NCBI RefSeq assembly: GCF_030272615.1
Contig: NC_081414.1
Location: 232,129,733 to 232,193,732, forward strand
Source of the DNA: Cryptomeria japonica
Taxonomy: Eukaryota; Streptophyta; Pinopsida; Cupressales; Cupressaceae
Direction: 5' to 3'
DNA length: 64,000 nucleotides
In this document: positions 32,165 to 41,229 of the stretch, one piece after another
Numbering within the stretch: position 1 is the first letter of the stretch
Layout: the number at the start of each line of letters is the position of its first letter
Program-made: the position numbers and the translations under genes
Notes under the pieces: model-generated
Told to the model about the DNA's origin: nothing
Seen by the model: only the letters and a program-made list of their open reading frames with translations
The model's database searches: none

Positions 32165-34824
32165 CTACCTAGTTTCTTGTAACTGGTGGGTTACACTCTG
32201 AAAGATATCTGTCAAAATTAAATTTATGTCATTGTTGAATGTTTTACTGTCTTTTATAGCCTCATGGGTTCTCTTCACTGTACCAGTGAGTATGTGCATT
32301 TTCTCTTCTGGTGTCTTTAGTTTGGGAACTAGAGCCTCAGATATTTCTTTTCTCAAAGAAATAAGATACTCTAGTCTTGGACCAAGTCTGCATTTTAAGT
32401 CCTTTGCTTTGTCCTTTATTCTTTGTTTTTCATTTTCCAGTTTCTTGATTTTCTCTTCCTACTCTGCAATTTTCTTCTCTAATTCCAAAAATGAATCTGA
32501 TGTTCCAATCAGATTGTCAACAATATTGTTAATCTTATCATGTGTCTTTCTGATTTCATTGTCAAGATCTTCTGTTAATACATCCATTTTGCATGTATCC
32601 CTATACAGTTTTTTGAAGTCAAAAATGATTTCATTGAGTTCCAGTAAAGAGTATCCATCTCCTCTTTGTTCTTATTCACAATTTCCATAAATAATTTCTC
32701 TTTTTCTTTTATCATCCTTTCCTTAAAAGTATCCTCATTTATTTGATCAATAGTGATTAGGTTACCGGTGATGAATTTAGACAATGTGTCTAATTGTCCT
32801 AAAGAATCTTTATTCTCTATGTTACACTTGGGTGCAATCATCTTCAAAATTGGTATGGTGTTATCAATAGCCTTATATGCTAGTGCATTACAATCTGTTA
32901 TTTTCTTAATTGAATCTAGCAATACCTCTGTCATATTTGTTGGTCTGAATTCAGCCATGGAGGTTCCAGATGTCTGTCCAACTATCTTCACAATTTGCAA
33001 TCCATCGGTGGTGATAATAGCATTGCTTTCCTTTTTCACTGGAGGATCAGTTTGTGTCTACATTTCAGCTACCAAAGGTTTAGGTCTTTCAGTTGTAGCC
33101 GGTGGCACTATCTCTGAATGTACTTGTGAATGAACCTGTTGTTTTACCTATTTCTTTGTACTCTCTACTGATGGTTTCTCTGATGGTGCCTCTGATGATT
33201 TTTTAGTGGTATCCACTGTCAGTTTTTTTGTTTGTGACTCTCTATTTTCTACCAGTTTCTTTGTGCGTGCTCCTGAAATGTTTTCAGTTGGTATCTCAAT
33301 AGATTTTTCATTGTTATCAGTTGTCGGTTGCTCAATAGATACATTATGTACACCAGTGCTATCAACTTTTCTTGTATCCATTGTTTGTTCAGTTTGTTGC
33401 TCACTCCCAATTTCAATGTCTCCAACTATATCTTCAACATTTGTCTCAACTGTTGTGTCTTCTATCAGTTGCTCAATTGCCACATCTCTTTTCTCACTTG
33501 TTTCCTTATCAACCACAATGTTGACTTCTTGTGTGTCGATATTCATTGTGTACAACACCTCAGAATCATGATTCTTGTCCTCATATGTTGTCTTCATACT
33601 CTTTGTTGCCGGTTGATTTTCAGTAGTGTCTACCGGTGGAGTATCTAAAGGCGGTGGGGGTAAGTTGTCTGTTATCTTTATACTGGGAGGTCCACCAACC
33701 TTGCCTTTTCCTTTGTCCCTATCCTTTTGATATACCTTGAAGGTTTTAGGTTTTTGATACTCTTCCTATTTCTCCTTTTTTACCATGAATATATCCCATG
33801 CATATGTTGTTTCCTCTATTATCTGATTCACTCATCCTACCATCAATGCTACATGTCGGTGAGCAGTTGAGAATACTGACCGGTTAGCCTCAGAGATTAA
33901 TTGATCTATCTCATTAGGTGAGTTAACAGGGTGCACTGCAAGTAGTTTTTCAATATTTATTTTCTTATCTAGCTCAATAATAGCTACTCTTCTAGCTTCT
34001 AGACTATTATATAGATCTGCCGATATTTCATCAACAACTTGCATCAAAAATTTCTTGAAAATATCTAAGTGTAATATTACACTGTTCTCTACTCTTTCTT
34101 TGTCATCAGCAGATAGTGTGTTGTACAATTTGTTGATATTCTTCAACTTGCCATCCTCAGTAATTTATCAATAGGAGCTATAGTTTGTTTTGACTTCTTC
34201 TAAGGAGTCAACTTATTTTTTCTTTGGAGTTAATTTCTTTGATGGGGGTCGTACTGCCTGTTGCTTCTATCTTTTTGGTGTAGGAGAAGGTGCTAGTGAA
34301 GGTTTTCTTTTCCTCTCAACTCTCTTGAATACTGCAGGTATGTCACTTTCTAAAGAAGTTCCAATCGGTGAAAGGTGTGTTTCCGATTGGAGTGCTTCCA
34401 ACTCACTTTCAGTTATACCGGTTTGCTTTAGCACATCTTCTTTAATATCTTTTGCCTATCGGGTTCCCTTTTTAATAGTTGCCTCAAACCTTTTAACTCT
34501 TTTCCGTGATTGAATTTGACTTTCTATAGTTTCAGCATTACCAAATACTTCTTCTTTAGGTTCCTTAGGATATTCTAGGAGGGATTTTGCATAGGTTTCT
34601 ATTATGTTGTCATTAGTCTCATACCCCATTTCAGTAACCCATATGATTCTAGGAACAACTGCCTCCATCCAAATTTCATCTTTCTTTATTACAAAACAGA
34701 TTTCCTTTTGGTACTTATCCACAATAGCTTGTGATAACCTTACTCTTGTTTTCATTCGAGCTTTTAGTGCTTGAAAGTGCTCATTTATGGTTTTCTCCTT
34801 GTTCTCTCCCATATTGTTTAGCAA
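32165..34824 (-). pseudogene. I ORF2, C-terminal two thirds, decayed
   Basis: From LNNMGENKEKTINEHFQ at 34824 one frame continues to about 32575 with scattered stops, then a frame change to 32165-32356. The first part matches the end of the O copy; the rest extends beyond it. Segments: a Lys/Pro-rich basic region near 34250, a helical segment (LYNTLSADDKERVENSVILHLD, LISEANRSV), a long Thr/Glu-rich low-complexity tract (33148-33597), and a Lys/Glu-rich coiled-coil-like tail. Together with the N-terminus the intact protein would have been about 1,000 residues or more. No enzyme motif is recognised. Confidence 0.65.
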
Positions 34825-34825
34825 C

Positions 34826-35945
34826 TAAATGAAAAACATGCTATTATTCCCTCAGTTGATGGTGAGAAGTTGAGATCACTTCTTTACCAACAGATAAGTT
34901 AAGTTGTGACTTAACTGGAAAGCATTAAATGTGGTGGGTGAAGAAAATAACATTATAAAACAAGTGTTTTGGCTCCATTTTCATTTTACTGAGCATTCAA
35001 ATCTTTGAGAGCACGAAAATCCTAAGCAAAGGCATTCCAAGCAAAGAAGCGAAGCAATCTATCAAATCTTTTGTCCCTAAGGCAAATTAAATTTATAGCT
35101 ATGGCATCTTCATCTACTCCTGAATTTATTGCAAACCCTACTATTGTTGAAGTTATTAAACGCCCTAGAACCGTATTCCAGCTAGTTCCTGAAATTACGA
35201 AGAAAGATGATAGCTTAGGTGCATTTTCTCAAATATCTAAAGGGGTAGTATATGCTGAAGACCCTAGAATGTATATACATTGTCATATTGATGAACTAGG
35301 TGATGAGGAAATTAAGAATATGTATGAATCTATGATTTGTGATGAATTGGGAAATGTCAAACCTGAACATAAGATAATAGAAACCCTAGGTTTCACTGAA
35401 ATTCTCAGTATCCCAGATTTCCCCAAGGATATCATAAGGATAGTGTTAAGCAGAGTACATGGTGAATTTTTCTGGTTGGACTCAGTTCATAAAATCACAA
35501 AAGAAGCAGTAAAGGTTGTGATAGGGTTACCCTCCACCGGCAACAGACCTGACAAAACTAAGAAGGTCTCAAATGATCTAGTGACAAACCTAACTGATGC
35601 AACATTTGATAAGAGATCACTAAGGGTAAATGATGTAAAGGATACAAATATTAGATTTATCAGTATGATCTTAGGTTACAAGACTACACATGCAAATAGG
35701 TTAAACTCAGTTTCTAGCCTATGTATTAAGAGTGCCTATGATATGGTAAATGATAATGCAAGGATAGACATATGTGAATGGCTTAAAGATGAACTAATAG
35801 ACAATTTAGCAAAGATCAAAAGGGAAAAGAAAGGAACATTCAGATTTGGAAACCTACTTGTTTGTCTGATGCTATATATAACCAAACAAGTACCCGATAT
35901 TGGCACCAAAGATTTTGGATATGATATACCGGTAGGAAAACAACT
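34826..35945 (+). pseudogene. I ORF2 N-terminal part with its upstream region, inverted
   Basis: The Met at 35101 starts MASSSTPEFIANPTIVEVIK; upstream bases from 34826 match the region before ORF2 in O. Reading is open to about 35945 (DIPVGKQL) and then enters unrelated residues at the inversion border. Identity to the O copy is high, and the frame lost there is intact here (NMYESMICDELGNV). Relative to the rest of element I this 1.1-kb block is flipped. Confidence 0.82.
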
Positions 35946-36099
35946 ATCAGAATTGTCTTACCAAAAAAAATATGAGCTCCCCCTGAGCTAATGAGCCATT
36001 TGCTAATCATTTTTCTCATAGCCTCTACTCCCCCTTTGACATCAATGACAAAACCTTCAATCACCTACAATTTCTCATTGGAGTGTGCATTTGCCAACA
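35946..36099 (-). other. Permuted 3' segment joined to LTR tip in I
   Basis: 35946-36049 duplicates the sequence at about 32030-32135. It is then joined at CATCAATGA to the last ~50 bases of the LTR. Both parts keep element orientation but in the wrong order. Short shared bases at the joint suggest template switching or self-integration before insertion. Confidence 0.72.
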
Positions 36100-36104
36100 G
36101 TTAC

Positions 36105-36762
36105 AGTTAAAGCATTTGCCATTAAATTTGTAAGTAGTAGGTTGTCTTACCGGTTTGCTATGATCATGATTGTTTGCAGTACTGAAGCTTTCACCAACTT
36201 CAAAGCCAAGGCCATTTGTATCACCATTAGGTTCCTGATTCTTCAGCATGTCACCAAGTTCTTCTAAACTTTTCTTGAATTTCTTCGTGTGTTGATTTGC
36301 AACAGTTAGATCATTCTCCAAGATTCCTTTCTGTCTCATGAGTTCAGTTCTGTCATTTTGTGTGTGCATTAGATCTGTCTTCAACATATCATTTTCATGA
36401 TTGAGTCTTGTGTTTTCATTTCCAGCATCATTTAGTCTTCTAACCAAGTCTTCTTCATTCTTCTTTCTGTCTTCAATTTCTTTACAGAATCTCATAGTCA
36501 TATCCTGCATCTCATTCTTTGTTGTACTGGTTTCTTGTCTTAGCTTGTTTACCAAATCATTAAGAGTTTCCTTTTCATTTTCCTCATTCTGCATCTTTTC
36601 ACAAAGTTCTCTCCTCTTGTTCCTTGCAATAGTAAAATTCTCTTGAAGTGCTTGAATAATATCCTGAGCAGCCTTCAGATCATCCTCAAGTTTTATATTC
36701 TTCACTTTTTCTGCATCATAGTCTGTAAGAGTTGTTTCCAATTGCTTTCTTAAGTTTTCCAT
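36105..36762 (-). pseudogene. O Gag N-terminal part, coiled coil
   Basis: The Met at 36762 (MENLRKQLETTLTDYDAEKV) is about 57 bases from the primer site. About 180 residues form a near-continuous coiled coil rich in Glu, Lys, Asn and Leu. They are followed by a linker and the first half of a zinc knuckle (GKCFNC), where element I inserted. The capsid-forming UBN2 domain usual in copia Gag is not evident, so this Gag may be a reduced type. Confidence 0.72.
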
Positions 36763-36818
36763 CTCTACCGGTGACAAGATCTTCCTCAAGCTATTAGGCT
36801 TTTAAAAATAGAGGACTG

Positions 36819-36831
36819 GGCTCTGATACCA
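36819..36831 (-). promoter_or_regulatory. O primer-binding site, tRNA-Met type
   Basis: The minus strand reads TGGTATCAGAGCC two bases after the LTR end, the classic initiator tRNA-Met primer site of plant copia elements. Confidence 0.9.
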
Positions 36832-36833
36832 AT

Positions 36834-37631
36834 TGTTAGGATTCCCAAAGATATTGAGAGGGGGGGGTGAATCAGTATCTAATCGGTATATCAAATTACT
36901 TGATTTAAAACATGAAAATCATATTAAAGCTAAGTACTGGTAAACCAGAAATAATGCAGTAAATAAGAACAATAACAACAACATGAGAAGCACACCATAA
37001 CACAATATTTTAACGAGGAAACCCAGTGTGGGAAAAACCTCGGTGGGATTTGTGACCCACAATATTCGCTTACTGGCCAATAAGGGAATATTACTCTTAC
37101 AATAGGGGGCCTGCACATGCAGGAAGGCCAAGTGCCTAGAGCTCACTAGCCAATTACAAAAGAAGTCACATTGACTTACAAAAATGGATTATACTAATCC
37201 AATGTCTTGTACTACTTTAGATCAGCATTTTCTATGCCAGATTCAATACCAGTTTAAGCTCTGCTACAACATAAACCCTTAACCAATAATTCACATATTA
37301 GGTCTTCTATTACTTTTCCATACTTTGCATCCTATCTCTTGTCTACAAAATGATCTACAATAATCTCATACATATATGAGTCATATTACAATCTGCCATG
37401 TTGGCTTACAAAAGATTTTACAATTAATTACAAAGTATAAATACATAAAATTCTTGTCGGCCAGGGTGCCAGTATTCTTCCTTTTTGCTACTGGTGTTCT
37501 ATGTGCCAGTGTAGAGACTACCGGTGTCGGTGCCTATGTCTGCCTGCCGGTATCACATGATTGCAAGGCTGCCATCAATGGCAATACCTCAATCACCTAC
37601 AATTTCTCATTGGAGTGTGCATTTGCCAACA
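36834..37631 (-). repeat. O 5' LTR, 798 bp
   Basis: On the plus strand it starts TGTTAGGATTCCC and ends TTTGCCAACA. It is full length and homologous to 31179-31962. The following bases ATATT would be the target duplication; the left side is lost. Confidence 0.9.
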
Positions 37632-38343
37632 ATATTTTGAGGAGAACTTTAGGTACTTGAACTTGGGAATTCTCACATGTGACCCCGTTCTTGAGCCTTT
37701 CATTTCATCTCCTCCTATTGATATCACATCACTTATTGCACTTGATGATGTAGATAGTGTGACATTTTTGCCTTCTTGTGATTCAATGCAACATGATATA
37801 TCTTGTCTTCTAGCTTCAATTTCATGGAATGAGTACTTGACAGACATGACAAGTTTGTTTGTGGAGTTCTACATTATAGATTTGGGAAACATCATTGATG
37901 ATATTCATCTTCTCTTTGATGAAGATGATCCTTCTTCCATTTTTGTGAGGGAACACTCTGGCCCTCTTGTTCATTCTCAACATGATCATTATTTTGAGGT
38001 TGACATGATCGTGGATACTTATGTACAACAATTGGAGGAGGTCTCTTTATGCTTAGAGGAGACATGCGAGTCTTTGGATCATGTTCTACATTCATCTCCA
38101 CTAGATCTTGGAGTGCCTTTTTCAGCAGTGTGGATCAGTTCATCACCTCTAGAGGGGGTAACTTTCAACATCGACATGGGGACACTTGAGCAATTTTTAG
38201 AGACTTCATTCATCATGCATTTTTTCCCTATATCTTCCCTTCATGATTGGAGAGACTTCATGGATACACCTTTGGTTTTGTTTCTTCCTAAGGGGAGGAA
38301 TGTTGTTCAACGTTCATGGAGCAGTTTCTTCATTAAGTTTTGA
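37632..38343 (+). CDS. R acidic ORF before the 3' LTR, unknown function
   Basis: The frame reads YFEENFRYLNLGILTCDPVL and runs about 236 codons to TGA at 38341. It is rich in Asp, Glu, Ser and Leu (HLLFDEDDPSSIFV, VDTYVQQLEEVSLCLEETCE) and has no reverse transcriptase, RNase H or zinc motif. It occupies the place where copia pol should end. Its openness next to decayed partners suggests it was coding in a recent source element. The longer frame from 37561 starts inside the O LTR and is not real. Confidence 0.5.
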
Positions 38344-38670
38344 GCTTCTATCATTGGTGCAAATTCTACATTGAGGGGGGGGTTACCTAGCTTCTCTTCT
38401 TCTCTCATATGGGGGGGACTTTTTCCTCACATGGGGTTTTGTCCTTCACATACTTCTATGAGAGTTCTCTTGTATGGTTTTCATCTATCTTTTTTGCGGG
38501 AGGGTTTTTTCCCATTTTGTTTTCTCTCTTTCCCCACTTTATGAGAGATTGCATTGGTTTGCATGCATTTGCATTTGTACATGGGTACCTAACATGACCT
38601 CGTAGCTGGGACCCATCTTGCATTTCTTAGTTGCATTGTAGACTTAAGTGCATTCCCCTAAGTTGCACTT
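38344..38670. other. R 3' untranslated tract
   Basis: G-run and TTTT-rich sequence between the acidic ORF and the polypurine tract; no coding signal. Confidence 0.5.
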
Positions 38671-38689
38671 AAGGGGGGGGGGGTGGTGT
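38671..38689 (+). promoter_or_regulatory. R polypurine tract
   Basis: AAGGGGGGG... ending GGTGGTGT just before TGTTAAG; typical plus-strand primer position. Confidence 0.7.
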
Positions 38690-39170
38690 TGTTAAGTATT
38701 CATCTTGGATATAATTACACTTTACTTAAGTTTACTTAGGTACATGCATAACATTGTAGTTTTCATATGAGACACTTAGGGAGATGTGCTACATTGGGAG
38801 TGTGTATGTAGGAGAATTTCAACCTTTTATGGTGTGATCTTGTTATTACTTTATCATATCCATGTATTGTGGAGTGATAATTCCACCTTCAGTGGGTGAT
38901 CCCCCTCATGTGGAATATTTTACTATTTCTCCTACCTACCCTTGCATCTCATTGAGCCACATGTCATTATTGTGTGCTCTCTTGTCTCTTAGCCTTGCTT
39001 GTATAAGAAGACTCATCTACATTGTATGTAATAATCATTATTGATCAAGTTGATCTCTTTTGGCATTATTGATAGGAATACAATTTATTCTTGTCACATT
39101 TTATCTGTCTTGTCATTGTGTTATCTTATGGTCTCTTTGATCTTGGTTGCTTCAAACATAATCTCACAAT
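38690..39170 (+). repeat. R 3' LTR, right border approximate
   Basis: It starts TGTTAAGTATTCATC after the polypurine tract and contains a TATA-like TTGTATAAGAAGACTC near 39000. The end is set at a CA near 39168 because exon-like sequence follows; without the 5' LTR the border cannot be fixed. Confidence 0.62.
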
Positions 39171-39219
39171 GTTTAATATTATCTAATAATATCTCTTGTG
39201 TTAATTTTGTTTGTTTTAG

Positions 39220-40212
39220 GGTATTGCATGTGTGTCTAGGACATCTCCTCGGTGAAAGAAATCCTCGAGGATACCTAAACGTCAAAAGGTAATTTAACAC
39301 ATTTTTAATTGACACAATTGTTTGAAAAGGTTGAATTCGTCTTAATTGGGACTTGTGGATTGATAGTTTTTTTTGTCTATTTTATATATAGTAGCAATTA
39401 GGATTTGTAGAATTGTTGAATGCACTTGATACGCCAGAGGATCGAGAGAGGGAAGAGGTATGTATCTCTACTTTATTTTCTTGATTTGATGTTTATATGC
39501 ACGTGTACATGTGAACTTTAGATAAATTATAATCTTATCATTTTCCATACAGGAAATATCCATAGTTGCTTCATCAATGGTGAGCCCTCGTAAGTCTACT
39601 AAAGAAACATCTCAGGCTTCGATACACTTTTGTTCTATATATTGTAGATTTTTAGTGTTTTTGATATATATGTATTATTACCTTGTATTAATTATATTTA
39701 ACCTACAATACTTATCATTATATTAATTGTATTTAATCCTATCATTTTTCATACAAGAAATAGCCACAGTTGCTCCATCAATGGCGAGCCCTCTTGAGTC
39801 TATTGGAGAAGCATCTCAAGCTCTGGTACACTTTTGTTCAAACTTCTATATATTGTAGATTTTAAGTTTTTTATCTATATATGTTAGTATCTTGTATTAA
39901 TTATATTTAATCTACAATAGGCTCCTTCACGGTTCGACTATAACTTGGATCCTTTGAAGTTCCATTTTAAGAAGACTCCTAAGTCTGACAAGGAAAAGAG
40001 AAAAAAGATAGTAGCTCTCAGATCAGAAGATGAGGTAATCTACAATTCAATTGCAAATAAATTATAGTTAAATGCATAGTTATGTTGATAATTGTGAACT
40101 GTTTTATACAAAAGGATTCTAACTTGACTTTTGAATTGTGGTTGTGCAACCATCTACAGAGTCACGTACTACATCAAAGAGGCTCGATTTTGATGATCCA
40201 CCACAACTATAG
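39220..40212 (+). pseudogene. 3' exons of an unknown gene, all phase 0, with a duplicated exon
   Basis: Exon blocks are 39220-39288 (69 nt), 39395-39457 (63), 39553-39621 (69), 39757-39825 (69), 39921-40034 (114) and 40162-40212 ending CTATAG. Each has an AG before it and most have GT after it, and every internal block is a multiple of three. Products: basic KKSSRIPKRQK (with one TGA, from CGA), QLGFVELLNALDTPEDREREE, two related 23-residue repeats (EISIVASSMVSPRKST, EIATVAPSMASPLESI), RFDYNLDPLKFHFKKTPKSD, and a tail ending DFDDPPQL. Exons three and four and their introns are a tandem duplication; one donor reads AT and one acceptor is lost. Family not recognised; a nuclear protein is plausible from the basic clusters. 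Confidence 0.48.
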
Positions 40213-41229
40213 GATCATATAGTGTTAGTTGTGATCATTGAATGACCAATACATCTAGATATATTCTACATTTTTATTGTATATCGATCTGGACATGAAA
40301 TATGCCACATTTTTGTAAAACTTGTATTAACTTGGCATATATGCCTTTTTTGTATACATACACAATCATTGTGCATTTTGATATATATAAATGTTGATAT
40401 TCGATCCAATAAATGTGTATTGTGTTCATTATTGTGCATTTTGTTGATATTGATAGGCATATTTGATACATACACATTGTGTTCATTATTGTGCATTTTG
40501 ATATATATAAATGTTGATTTATAATTGATATAATTATTTTTTGTTCAAACAAAGATATACAACTCATTATGTGAGCAATATATCCAGAGCGCTCAACAAA
40601 ATAAGTCTAAATGGTAACAAACAAGCTTACATAATTATAATAAAAGAGCCTCCAACACACAAATCATTAGAATTTGTCTCTACCTTAAATAGTAGTTGCA
40701 AGCTAGGTATTGCCAAAACTAGTGGCTTGCTAATCAATTACTTCAGCTAAACAAATGTCTTTTGTTGAATTTCACTCCATAGAATTGGCTAATCTTTGAT
40801 CTCAGACTTAGACAACTATTCGGTGTATTTGGTAACTGGCCTTTTATAAAGTTAAATGAATATTTGCCTATGTAATCATCAATATGAATATAAACAACAA
40901 AAATCTATGATATAAAGCATTGCAATTGTGGAATATGATTTGATAAGATTTCTAAAATATTGAATTAATCCTACAAAAATCCTTTCCTCAATCAAAATTA
41001 AATTCAATGCTAATGGTTAGATTTGATCCTGGTAATGATCACTAGATGCTTTTGATTCCTTTCCTTTATATTTGTCAATGTGAGTGGTGCGAGAGCACCC
41101 TCATACTCACAATGGTAAAATATGGGTTTTTGTCTTGTTTTCCATTGTGTCATCTAAATAAGGTGATTTGGGACCATTAATGATCATTTGGAGTCATATG
41201 TGAAATTTGGGGGTCATTTGGATAAAAGA
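40213..41229. other. AT-rich tract with short tandem repeats
   Basis: 40366-40520 holds about three copies of a block containing CATTATTGTGCATTTTG and ATATATATAAATGTTGAT. The rest shows no gene or known repeat. Confidence 0.55.

Larger units (their letters stand above)
31179..36099 (-). mobile_element. I: rearranged LTR element nested in the gag of O
   Basis: It is bounded by 5-bp direct repeats GTTAC at 31174-31178 and 36100-36104. The left end is a full LTR (31179-31962). The right end keeps only the outer ~50 bases of the other LTR (36050-36099) with the exact CA terminus. Removing it and one GTTAC restores the reading frame of the O gag across the join, with a Cys-x2-Cys on one side and the closing Cys on the other. 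The inside lacks gag and has an inverted ORF2 segment. It belongs to the same family as O. Confidence 0.85.
29237..37631 (-). mobile_element. O: LTR element with gag plus orphan ORF2, inserted in R
   Basis: On the minus strand from 37631: LTR (36834-37631), tRNA-Met primer site, gag from 36762, then, after skipping nested element I, gag zinc knuckles (31173 leftwards) and ORF2 (30417-29237). The left end is cut in ORF2 with no 3' LTR, so O is truncated there. No reverse transcriptase, RNase H or integrase motif is present in what remains. It would depend on enzymes of a related autonomous element. Confidence 0.75.
28541..39170 (+). mobile_element. R: copia-type LTR element remnant, host of the nest
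   Basis: Plus-strand parts are a gag-protease fragment (28541-29236), an acidic ORF (37632-38343), a polypurine tract (38671-38689) and a 3' LTR from 38690. The element is 5'-truncated and no integrase or reverse transcriptase is visible, so it was either non-autonomous or lost pol before element O inserted. The left and right protein frames read on from each other at the O insertion point (ending MFS, resuming YFEENF). Confidence 0.72.

Noticed and set aside
37561-37631. Start of the acidic R ORF inside the O LTR
   Set aside because: The LTR border at 37631 shows these codons belong to a later insertion.
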